A stretch of DNA of 64,000 nucleotides, taken from positions 172,501 through 236,500 of the forward strand of contig NC_090144.1 of the NCBI RefSeq assembly GCF_017916325.1, read 5' to 3'. The notes under the pieces were generated by a model. That model saw only the letters and a list, made by a program, of their open reading frames with translations. It made no database searches and was not told where the DNA came from. The DNA comes from Leishmania martiniquensis. Lineage: Eukaryota > Euglenozoa > Kinetoplastea > Trypanosomatida > Trypanosomatidae. The first letter of the stretch is position 1; each line of letters begins with the position of its first letter. Position numbers and translations under genes: made by a program. Positions 1 through 8,474 of the stretch are shown piece after piece.

Positions 1-887
1 TGTTGTTCTTTGGTCGTGGTCGTGGTGATGGTGGTGGTCGTCGTCGGCGTAGGTCGCTGTCCTACTTGTGTCCACGAGCGCCAACGCGCTCAGCATCCCC
101 ACCACTCCTCTTCTCCCCATCAAGCACCACTGTCGCTCTCGTGTGGGTGTCTTCCTTCGAGTCAGGAGAAAAGGATGGGGGCAGGTGCGCCCGTCTTGGA
201 ACGTCCCCCCTCTCCCGCCCCGCCCCGCCCTTCGCCTCACTCTCTCTCTGTTGATTTCGTTTTCCTCGTATTAGATCTTTGTCATGCGCCTCTTCTTGAG
301 CGTACCGCTCGCGTGATCATGTCCCCACCCCCACCCCTCCTCGTGGTGAGGATGCATGTAGGTACATTTGGGCATGTGCGCTCCTGCGGTCGTCTAAGAC
401 CAGGGGAGCGGGCGAAGAAGAAAAAAAAGAAATGCTACACAGAAAGGGTCAAACAACTGCGGCAGATGCCGCCCATGGGAAGAAACGAGAGAAGCAGCGG
501 CGGTCCTGCAATGTGTTGCGGTTACCCTCTCCCTCGCACCCTCCACCGCACATCCCTATCGTGCCACCTGGTTACAATAGCCAGCACATCATTTTGTGGC
601 TCCTCCATGTCTATCTGATGACGCGGCATCACGCGCTGCAAGCAGTGGCGGTGGTGGGCATCGTCCCTTCTGTCGGAGGGGTCCCCCCGTGCAAGTTTCA
701 GTCTCCTCTCCCTCACACACACACAAAGTCGCAGCAGCGTCACGGATCGTGCGCTCTCATGTTTCTCCCTCCACGGGGCGCATCACGATCACAGGCCTTT
801 GGCACACCCGACCGCAGGAAACGGGGGTAATACGTCATAGACGCACGCACGCTGACACTCGCACACTTCCTCCTCCTCGTTCTACGG
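1..887. other. Intergenic region upstream of CDC14 gene
   Basis: No convincing gene is seen here. It opens with a G/T-rich stretch of GGT/GTC triplets (about 1-60) and continues through C/T-rich tracts. The open frames covering it are low complexity (poly-Val, His/Ser/Pro) and look like chance translations of UTR. It probably holds the 3' UTR of a gene outside the window and then the 5' UTR of the CDC14-like gene. Confidence 0.6.
702..728 (+). promoter_or_regulatory. Candidate trans-splice acceptor for CDC14-like gene
   Basis: A short polypyrimidine tract (702-713) runs into a CA repeat and an AG at 727-728, 160 nt before the ATG at 888. In trypanosomatids the spliced leader is added at the first suitable AG after such a tract. 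The tract is short, so another AG nearby could be used. Confidence 0.35.
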
Positions 888-3800
888 ATGCTGCCCTGGT
901 CTTCGAAACCCACGGTTGCAGCGCCCGCCGCAGCTGCGCCCACGCCATCTACGGTGCTGAAGCTCCAGCAACTGCTTGACACGCAGCAGGCCACCGCCAT
1001 CCTTCCAGGTCTCCTGTACTTCGCGTCTGCAGGTGGATGCCTCTCTACCCCCGTCGCTCTCAGAAGTGTGGCAGCCGAGGCGGCAGCAGGGCCATCAGCC
1101 CCAGCGGACTCGCAGCTGGAGCCCTCAGCGGCAGAGGTGCCGGCCGCGATTAAGGAGGCCATCTATGACTTCTACTTCAAGGACAACCCCTTCACCAGTA
1201 GAGCGGCGGATGGCGGCTGCAAACTGGCCGGCACACGCACGATCCCGACCCCCAGGGCGGCGGTGGGGTCGGACGCCGTCTTCGTATCGCTGCGAGGGGT
1301 CCCGCCCTACCTCTACCGCCCATTCTTCGCCGACTTTGGTCCGCTAGACATGGGCTGCTGCGTGCATTTCGCGCGCCGTCTCTGTGAGTTGCTGCGGGCA
1401 GTCACAGAAGTCGACGTGTGCGCGTCCGCGGCACCCGCGGCAGTGAGTGCCTCCTCCGGCTTCTCCCCGGGGACCACGCGGCCAGTGGTGGTGTGCGCCA
1501 GCCTCGACGCGCAGGAGCGGGTGAACACGGCGTGTCTGGTAGGCGCCTTCTGTGTCTTGTGCCTCGGCTGGTCGGCCGCGGCGACGTGGCATCGGGGGTT
1601 TGTTGGCGTCTATCCAGGATTCCTCGCCTACCGCGACGCGAGTCAAGGTGTGTCGAACTACCCTCTCTCCTTGATGGACGTGTGGGCCGGGCTCGAGCAG
1701 GGCGTCGCCCTCGGACTCGTCGACATGCGCACGTTTGACTTGCCCGCTTTCTTGGAGGGCAAGCAGCAAGACTACAGCTGGGTGGTCCCCCGTCGGCTCC
1801 TCGCCATGAGCTCCCCGCAAGATGACAAGTCGACACGCACCGCTGAGGTGTTCGCGCGGCGGCTGCGACCGCTAGGTGTGCGGCTTGTGGTGCGCCTCAA
1901 CGACAATCTCTACGACCCGTCGCCTCTGCTGCGACTTGGCATACGACACGTCGACCTGCCGTATGCCGACGGCAGTGTGCCAACCGACGCAATGCTGCTG
2001 CGATTTCTGCGGGCGGTCGAGGAGCACTTTGGTGAGACATCTGCGCTGGTCTCGCGGTGGCAGTGGCGGTCGGTGCCATCTTCGGCGACCGCGACGGTGG
2101 CGCGAGCAGCCAGCGCGTCCAAGAGCACTCCCTCTGCCGGTGCAAGTCACTGGAAGTCGGGGCTGCAGCCGTGCTCGCCCATGCACTCCGGCACGTGCCG
2201 CGGTATGCCGGAGGCGTGGACAGCGCTTCCTTCGCTGGCGCCGTCCATGCAGGCTAGGCGCCCCAGCACTGCCCACGTAAGCGCCTTGGAGGGCCACCAC
2301 AGCAGTACGTTGGCTCCAGGTGAGAAGGGTGCCGTCGCGGTGCACTGCCTTGCTGGCCTGGGCCGCACGGGTACTGTGCTTGCCGTCTACATGATGCGTC
2401 ACTACGGCTTCACTGCACGTGCTGTAATTGGGTGGCTGCGGCTTTGCCGACCGGGCAGCATTACTGGCGTTCAGCAGCAGTACCTTGACGCGATGGAGCG
2501 ACGCCTGCGGCCGCCGCCGCACATGCTGGCCGCGATGCAGCTCAACTCGGCAGTCAAGCCGTACAGCGCCGCAGGCGGAGGAAGGCAATTCGAGCTTCCG
2601 TCGCGATCGACGGGCTCGCCCTCCTCACGCGCCCTTTCCTCCGCGTCTGTTTTGTTCGTCCCGACAGCCGCCGCACCGGCAAGTGGAAGAGGGGACGGAG
2701 TCATAGCGGCAGATAGAGACCATCTCGGCACTTCCCTGCAGCCTCCACTCGGCGAGGCGGCAGCAGGCTACACGCGCTCGATAACTGCTGCGGCCTCTTT
2801 TCAGGCACACGGCAGCGTCGTCGCGGATGCGCGGCCGGCGACAGTGACGAGTGTTACGAACGGGCACATCAAGCGCAGTGATACCAGCAGCGACCTCGGC
2901 ATGTTTGCCGACTCGGCGGCGTCGGCCAACATCAGTGGTAGCGGCCCGGTCGACCTCGCGGGAGTCCGCGAGTGGAAGCAGCAGCGGCACCAGCTTCAGA
3001 TGCGCCGCTCCAGCAACAGCAGCACCGCCACCCTTTCCCTCAGCACGATCCGGCCGGCAGGTGAAGTGCTCGATGTAGTCGCGCGTATGCCTGTTCTGGG
3101 AGAGGGCAATCCGCCGAACGGGGGTGCGAGCACGGCGGCACTGAATCAGGACGGCCCCGTTGCCAGCACCCGCCACCATCACTCGGCCCGTCCGTCTCCT
3201 CGCGTATGCGACTACAAGTACGCCTCGACGTACTTTGTGGCGATCGAGCAGGCGGTCGGGCTGCCGCGCGTGCACCGGAGGTCCTCATTACCCGTACGCA
3301 CCTCCACCGTCAGAGGTGGGTCACCGGCAACTCATGGTGGTGTGCGGCCTGCCACCGCCAGCACGTCTTGCAATACTGCACTTCTAGGGGCGTCGCATTT
3401 CGGCAGCGACAGCAGTGGAAGTGAATCAAGCAGGCAGAAGGCGACTAGCGCCGCTCCAGCGTCGGCGAACAGCTGCCCGCACCCCCGCAAAGGTCTCACC
3501 AGCGCGCTGCAGCGACAGCGGCCACACACGGCAACGGCAGTCGCAAGCGCAGCTCCTCGGCCCCGCGCGAAGCAATGGCAGAGACACGATGAGCTCGGCG
3601 GTGCCATCAGCAGTGACAAGACAGGCACCGACGCACCCGGCGACACGCCGCCGCAGTACCCTAACCTTCACGAGTCCGCGGTGTGCGAGCAAGGCGGGCG
3701 CAACGGCAAGAGTAAGCGTCGCATGAACCTCAGTGATCCAGTCGCAGGCGACCACGTGTCTGCAGGTCGCCACAGTGCCGTCACGAGAAATGCGCTACAT

Positions 3801-3959
3801 CCGCCAGCGGTGCCACTGCCTTTGTCCCCGTCCCGGATTGAAGCTGGTGCGACGGGGGTGTCAGATGGGCTGCGGTCGCTGCTACTGCAAAGCCCGTCGT
3901 CATTGACGATACCTACAACATCGCTGCCTATGTGGGGCCGCCCCATGCTTCGCACATGA
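888..3959 (+). CDS. CDC14: CDC14-type dual-specificity protein phosphatase
   Basis: This 1023-residue protein has both halves of the CDC14 fold. The N-terminal half (about residues 90-300) shows the CDC14 pattern of an ADFGPLDMG-type motif, an FRDAS-like YRDAS segment and a YSWVVP motif before the linker. The catalytic half carries HCLAGLGRTG, with Cys487 and Arg493 as the predicted nucleophile and phosphate-binding Arg. The general-acid loop is YADGSVP, with Asp361. CDC14 removes phosphate from CDK-type Ser-Pro sites during mitotic exit and cytokinesis, or at cilia and basal bodies. Two features are odd. About 100 extra low-complexity residues lie between the acid loop and the Cys loop, where CDC14 normally has about 27. 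The C-terminal ~490 residues are Ser/Ala/Arg-rich and look disordered. The start is the first ATG after the likely splice site. The family call is strong; the cellular role is inferred. Confidence 0.85.
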   Translation: MLPWSSKPTVAAPAAAAPTPSTVLKLQQLLDTQQATAILPGLLYFASAGGCLSTPVALRSVAAEAAAGPSAPADSQLEPSAAEVPAAIKEAIYDFYFKDNPFTSRAADGGCKLAGTRTIPTPRAAVGSDAVFVSLRGVPPYLYRPFFADFGPLDMGCCVHFARRLCELLRAVTEVDVCASAAPAAVSASSGFSPGTTRPVVVCASLDAQERVNTACLVGAFCVLCLGWSAAATWHRGFVGVYPGFLAYRDASQGVSNYPLSLMDVWAGLEQGVALGLVDMRTFDLPAFLEGKQQDYSWVVPRRLLAMSSPQDDKSTRTAEVFARRLRPLGVRLVVRLNDNLYDPSPLLRLGIRHVDLPYADGSVPTDAMLLRFLRAVEEHFGETSALVSRWQWRSVPSSATATVARAASASKSTPSAGASHWKSGLQPCSPMHSGTCRGMPEAWTALPSLAPSMQARRPSTAHVSALEGHHSSTLAPGEKGAVAVHCLAGLGRTGTVLAVYMMRHYGFTARAVIGWLRLCRPGSITGVQQQYLDAMERRLRPPPHMLAAMQLNSAVKPYSAAGGGRQFELPSRSTGSPSSRALSSASVLFVPTAAAPASGRGDGVIAADRDHLGTSLQPPLGEAAAGYTRSITAAASFQAHGSVVADARPATVTSVTNGHIKRSDTSSDLGMFADSAASANISGSGPVDLAGVREWKQQRHQLQMRRSSNSSTATLSLSTIRPAGEVLDVVARMPVLGEGNPPNGGASTAALNQDGPVASTRHHHSARPSPRVCDYKYASTYFVAIEQAVGLPRVHRRSSLPVRTSTVRGGSPATHGGVRPATASTSCNTALLGASHFGSDSSGSESSRQKATSAAPASANSCPHPRKGLTSALQRQRPHTATAVASAAPRPRAKQWQRHDELGGAISSDKTGTDAPGDTPPQYPNLHESAVCEQGGRNGKSKRRMNLSDPVAGDHVSAGRHSAVTRNALHPPAVPLPLSPSRIEAGATGVSDGLRSLLLQSPSSLTIPTTSLPMWGRPMLRT

Positions 3960-4356
3960 GCCTGGAAAGGCGCGCCAGCCGCAACTTTCAGCCCTCCCTC
4001 CACGGATCAGAAGGCATCGCTGACGGGCTGTGTCTATCGCTTCGCCGTGGTGTGGCATTCAACCAATGGACAGAGGCCGCGAGAAGAAGTGAGATTCGCG
4101 GTGGCGGCGGGGAGGGGGGGTACTGAGGGGATGTGATTGCGTCCTCCCACCGTCCTCGCCTCGCCTCGTCTCGCCTCTCCTCCCCCCGCCCGCCCCCCTC
4201 CTCGCGCCAGCCCAAATCATCTCGGAACAGTGCTGGTCGTCGTCTCCTCCTTTTTCCCGCACGCATATGTGCATTAGTAGTCTCGTATCTTACCCACCCC
4301 CACCGGCCGTGCCACACGTGGACTCACGCATGCGCACACGCGCTTACACATACACG

Positions 4357-4378
4357 CACACACATATATATGTGTGTG
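4357..4378. repeat. Palindromic CA-TA-GT microsatellite
   Basis: A CACACAC run passes through ATATATAT into GTGTGTG, making a perfect 22-bp self-complementary sequence centred at 4367/4368. Imperfect pairing extends a few bases further on each side. It could form a hairpin in RNA or a cruciform in DNA, but microsatellite slippage is a sufficient origin. Confidence 0.8.
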
Positions 4379-5249
4379 TGCGTATGCCTGTGTGCACGTG
4401 CACGTGTGCCTCTATGTCTGTATATCTTTCTCGGTGCAAGTGTGTCTTGGGTTGTCTCCATTGCACCTGGACTCCCTGTACCACTTCTCGCTCGTGTCTC
4501 CAGCTGTGCCTTGAACATTGAGCGGTCTCTGTCCGCAGGGCGTGCACCTGCCTTGATGCTTGAGCCTTCTGTTGACACGGACCTCGACTCGAAGGCACGT
4601 AAACCTCGCACGCAGATTTCTAAAGATCAAGGCAGAGATAGTGCGCGGCGCCCTTCCCCCCCCTCCTTCTATCCACCTCGTCACGGCACCCCTCTCGTCA
4701 AGCCAGATGCAAGTAACAACTACGTGCATGCAGCAGCCTTCGCGCCACACACACACTCTTCCTGCCTTTGAACTTCGCACGGAAGGCATCGGTGCTCGTG
4801 TCTGCGAAGCGGAAGCCCCTAAACCTGCGGATAGGGGGTGATGAGGGCTCGTCTTCCCTACTACAACCCCGCCTCCTCTATTGCACCACCCTTCTCCCTT
4901 CGTGGGTCTCGCACAGCAACTCTGCTGCTCAGATTCCTGCAGCGCTGTTTCAGGCGCCTGTGCCGGGCAAGGGGGTGGGGGGAAGCAGGAAGGGGGCGGG
5001 ACGTGTCCCCTTAGTTGAGGAGGGCATCTCGACTGAGATTCTCACGCGATCCTCCGCTGCGGCAGTCATTGCACATATGCTCTCGTCTCACTCTTCGCCC
5101 TCCCTTTTGTGGGTCGTTGGCAATGAAAAGCACAACTCAGTGCCCCAACTTTGCCTCACACCTGCGCGCGCGCGCACGCATCGGCCCACGCTGGCGTCCA
5201 GTGCGTGAGTGTGAGTTGCCTGCACCTCTGTCGGCCTGATATTCCTCCC

Positions 5250-5403
5250 CACACACACACACACCTGCGCAGAAGATACGCGCTTCCCCTTGTAGCACGA
5301 GTCGGGACTCCGACGTTGTGGCTTACAGAGCCCCCTCTGCCGCGCGACTCCCGTTCACAAGCATCCCCTTGACACTCACGGTCACCTCCCCACACACACA
5401 CAC
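5250..5403. repeat. Two CA dinucleotide tracts
   Basis: CA tracts lie at 5250-5264 and 5391-5403, on both sides of a C/T-rich stretch upstream of the Plus-3/RING gene. Such tracts are common in Leishmania spacers. Confidence 0.8.
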
Positions 5404-5408
5404 ATAAG

Positions 5409-5427
5409 CCCTCCCCCCCTCCTCCAG
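5409..5427 (+). promoter_or_regulatory. Candidate trans-splice acceptor for Plus-3/RING gene
   Basis: An almost unbroken C/T tract (5409-5425) is followed directly by AG at 5426-5427. It lies about 170 nt before the ATG at 5596, a normal trypanosomatid 5' UTR length. Confidence 0.5.
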
Positions 5428-5595
5428 CCCGCTGGTCTTCGCGTTCCCAACCATCTTGATGCCTTCGCTTCTATCGTTTTCAGCTCCCTCGCTGACGTCT
5501 CGCCCGCTCCCCCGCGCGCCATCCCCCTCTCCTCTTCTCCCTCGTCGATTTACCGCGGCCACCGCGAGGCGCGGAGTGATCCGCTGACGCACCCC

Positions 5596-6966
5596 ATGGC
5601 CTCGGAAGAGGACAGCCGCCTGTTCGAGGCGGCGAAGCGGGCGCAGGTTAGCCGCAACACCGCCATCCATGTGATGGAGAATGCCAACTCGAGCCGCATC
5701 CTCGCTGGGGCCTTCGTGCGGGTTTTACTGGAGATGCCCACACGCAGCGAGGGGTACGTGGTGGCGCGCATCCACAGCACCACTGTCGGGGAGCCCTATA
5801 GCGGGTTCTCCACCAACCCAGCTCAGATCACAAATGTGTACCTCGTGCTGGAGCTGCCCCCACCGCTCGCCGCTATCAATGGTGTCCAGTATCAGCTGAA
5901 CAGCGTCAGTAATAGCAGCATGGGTGAGCGCGAGTTCCGCGAGTGGCTGCTAATGATCCGCAGCGAGCCGACGCTGCGGGCGCCGACCGTGCAGGGGCTG
6001 ATGGAGGTGACGGCCCGCCTGCATCCCTACGAAGTCAGCCGGCACCGTGCCAACTCGCACGTCAGTGTTAGTACGAGCGGGTCAGTGGCGACAAGCGGTC
6101 GAACTGGTGTCGCTGGCACCGGCGGCAGCGCGCTGCATCTGCAGCCGGCCCAGCAGCAGCCACCGCAGCAACAAAGAGCTCTCTCCGCACGTGGAGCGGC
6201 TCGGCAGCACCGCCAGAGCCTCGCCGCCAGCTCACAGACTGTGCTGATGCCACCACTGTTGCAGGAAGGTCGTCCCCTGACCGCCAGCAGCGATGCGCCA
6301 CCGATGCAAAGCCCTGTTACGTTCAGTGAAGCCGGCGGCAGCGGCGTCCTCAACAGCGTGGGCGGCAATGCGAGTGTCGCCGGCAGCAGTAACAACTACA
6401 ACAGTAACAATCGCCTCGTGCGGCAAGGGACCGTGATGACGCGCGACTATAACCGCAACCCACGCGAGGACGGGCAGGCGTCGCACGAAATGTGCAGCAC
6501 AGAAGGGCTGGGTGAGGGCTTCTACCCCACTGTATCTGGCGGCCACGACGATGCGGCTGGTGAAAGCGGCGATGTCCCTGCTTTATCAGCTGTACATCCC
6601 TTCATGGCGCGTGGCGCCAACGACCAGGCAATGGGCGGCGAGGACGAGGAGATGGAGCGCCGTCTACGACAGGACGTCATGAACCACTTAGCCCAAGAGT
6701 GCGTCCTGTTCCCGAAGGACGCGCAGGGCTACAAGCTCTCACGCCTGCGTCTGCTGGAGCGGGACATGATCGAGTACTTGCAGCACGTCCGTGACGAGAT
6801 TCAGGGCAAGCAAGAGAACTGTATCGTGTGCTTGGACCACGTCCCGACGGTCATCCTACTGCCGTGCAGGCACAAAGTTATGTGCCGACTGTGTGCCCCG
6901 TCGTGCCCCACATGCCCTGTGTGTCGCAGCAAAATCTCGGAGATGTTCGAGCCAGAGGAGATTTAG
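5596..6966 (+). CDS. Plus-3 domain and RING finger protein (possible E3 ligase)
   Basis: The protein has 456 residues. The N-terminal part (about residues 28-140) matches the Rtf1-type Plus-3 domain by pattern: GAFVRV, then GYVVARI, then a hydrophobic strand with YLVLELPPP, then QLNSVSNSSMGEREFREWL. This domain binds phosphorylated Spt5 repeats or single-stranded DNA in Rtf1, a PAF1 transcription-elongation factor. The middle (residues 150-350) is Gln/Ser/Gly-rich. The extreme C-terminus is a C3HC4 RING with Cys409, Cys412, Cys424, His426, Cys430, Cys433, Cys440 and Cys443, typical of ubiquitin E3 ligases. Rtf1 elsewhere lacks a RING. The start ATG sits after a clear polypyrimidine/AG. The RING call is strong and the Plus-3 call good; a link to H2B-type ubiquitylation is only an inference. 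Confidence 0.8.
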   Translation: MASEEDSRLFEAAKRAQVSRNTAIHVMENANSSRILAGAFVRVLLEMPTRSEGYVVARIHSTTVGEPYSGFSTNPAQITNVYLVLELPPPLAAINGVQYQLNSVSNSSMGEREFREWLLMIRSEPTLRAPTVQGLMEVTARLHPYEVSRHRANSHVSVSTSGSVATSGRTGVAGTGGSALHLQPAQQQPPQQQRALSARGAARQHRQSLAASSQTVLMPPLLQEGRPLTASSDAPPMQSPVTFSEAGGSGVLNSVGGNASVAGSSNNYNSNNRLVRQGTVMTRDYNRNPREDGQASHEMCSTEGLGEGFYPTVSGGHDDAAGESGDVPALSAVHPFMARGANDQAMGGEDEEMERRLRQDVMNHLAQECVLFPKDAQGYKLSRLRLLERDMIEYLQHVRDEIQGKQENCIVCLDHVPTVILLPCRHKVMCRLCAPSCPTCPVCRSKISEMFEPEEI

Positions 6967-7127
6967 TGAGAGGCGACTGTAAGGGTCAGATGCATGCAAG
7001 CAATACACATACGCACACACAGAGACACACACACACGCTGAGCGTGCACGTGGTCACATTCGAAGGCCGATGGTGCGCGGTCTATGGACGATACACGGCG
7101 GGCCTCGGGCCAGCACGCTCTCTATAT

Positions 7128-7159
7128 CTCCATCTCCTGTTCTTGTACGGGAGATGGAG
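7128..7159 (+). repeat. Hairpin in 3' UTR of Plus-3/RING gene
   Basis: CTCCATCTCC at 7128-7137 pairs perfectly with GGAGATGGAG at 7150-7159 across a 12-nt loop. It lies about 165 nt after the stop codon, so it is probably part of the mature mRNA. Confidence 0.7.
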
Positions 7160-7792
7160 CGCGGGAGAGGTGATTCAGGCTGCGATACACACGCACATCT
7201 CTTTTTGGTGCAGCGGAGATTGGTCGTCGCCCGCAGTCGCACCTCTCTCTTCAACGCTGTTCCCAGCAGCTCAACACATTGGGGAAACAGCTTTAGCGAG
7301 CTAGAGTAGGCGCTCAGGTTAGTAGCATGCACACGGAGTGATGTGTCAGCCGCGATAGCGCACGAGCGAAGCGCGGCGACGGTTCGTGGGAAAGAGGAAG
7401 GAATAGAGGAGAGGCGGAGGGGGGGGGCTGGCTCGCTTGTGTCCTGCGCGTCAACGCCTCTTCTTCCCTGTATATCTGTTATCAGCGCATTGCAACGTGC
7501 TCTCTCTCTCCCACCCCCCACCCCATCACTTCCACTGCTCGCTGCTCTGCGCATCACCACACACGAGTGATGGATAGGGATGAGAGGAGAGGCGCGTTTT
7601 TTTTTGCTTTGGCCCGCAGAATTCGCTGCCGTATTTGTCCTTCGCTTTTCCTTCTCTTTTTCGCTTTTGTATAGTCTGTCCGCCCCTCACTCTGTGCGTG
7701 TGTGTGCGTCCCTCCTGACTGCAGAAAGATGCGCCGTGATGGCAGCCAAAATAATACGTGGCAGAAGCGAAAAGAGAGCACTCAGCGCTAGG

Positions 7793-7820
7793 CTGCAGAC
7801 AGGGCATGCCCTGTCTGCAG
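7793..7820. repeat. Perfect 28-bp palindrome
   Basis: The half-site CTGCAGACAGGGCA is followed immediately by its exact reverse complement, with no spacer and no mismatch. It contains two PstI-like CTGCAG hexamers at the ends and GGGCATGCCC in the centre. It lies about 570 nt upstream of the BBS8 splice acceptor, in the spacer. Function is unknown. Confidence 0.9.
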
Positions 7821-8386
7821 ACCCCCTCCTCCTCCCCCCTCCCGAACTCTTTGTCTCCACGTGCACACTCGGCGCCAAGGGGTGCACAACGAGGAAAGAG
7901 AGGGAAAGAGAGAGGGGGGACTCGATTGGCGCGCTTCCGCTTCTACAGGCACGACAAGTGTGTCTCCGCCATATCTTTTTTCTTCTTTCGCAGCATCGCG
8001 TCACGTATCCTTGGCGCACAGCACGCCGAGGTAGTCGGTAGCAACCAGCGCTAATGAAGAGCCCCTTCCACACCACACAATGCTCCCGGTCCCCCTCCCC
8101 GAACGCCTTACACACAGCCGCACAGACGCAGAGAAAGAGAGAAGGATAGATCGCAAAAACGGAACCGAAAACACTTTCCGATTATATTCACCCCCGACGG
8201 AAGCGTGGCTGTGTGCGACAGTGCTCGGCACCAAGCTCCTCGGCGGAAAGGCCGGCCCCCGAAGACAGCAGACAACAGCTGCACAGCGCGTTCGGTGGAC
8301 GTGAAGAGTGTGCCCATTCACCCTCTGCACCAGCACCGCTTCCCTCTCTCCCCCTTTCTGCTCACACACACAGGCGCACACTCACG

Positions 8387-8414
8387 TCCCTCCTTCGCTC
8401 CCTCTCTTTCTCAG
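8387..8414 (+). promoter_or_regulatory. Candidate trans-splice acceptor for BBS8
   Basis: A pyrimidine-dominated stretch ends in TTTCTCAG at 8407-8414, a textbook acceptor, about 60 nt before the ATG at 8475. It decides against the longer in-frame reading that begins at 8205. A second tract with AG at 8372-8373 is an alternative. Confidence 0.6.
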
Positions 8415-8474
8415 CCTCTGTCTCTTTGCATAGCCTTTTCCGTCTTTGCTACCCAAGGAGGGAGGGAGGGAGCC

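Larger units (their letters stand above)
3960..5595. other. Intergenic region CDC14 to Plus-3/RING gene
   Basis: This 1.6-kb spacer has no supportable gene. It holds C/T-rich tracts, a CA/TA/GT palindrome at 4357-4378, an alternating CG run around 5164-5176, and CA repeats at 5250-5264 and 5391-5403. Long frames through it are low complexity. It should contain the 3' UTR of the upstream gene and the 5' UTR of the downstream gene. Confidence 0.6.
6967..8474. other. Intergenic region Plus-3/RING gene to BBS8
   Basis: This 1.5-kb spacer has no supportable gene. It holds a 10-bp stem hairpin (7128-7159), a perfect 28-bp palindrome (7793-7820), a CA-rich stretch near 7013-7036, purine-rich GAGA stretches and long C/T tracts. 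The open frames are arginine- and serine-rich and show no family motif. Confidence 0.6.

Noticed and set aside
10..618. 202-codon open frame at the window start
   Set aside because: Begins with poly-Val from GTG/GTC repeats and continues as Ser/Pro/His sequence; typical of spacer, with no motif.
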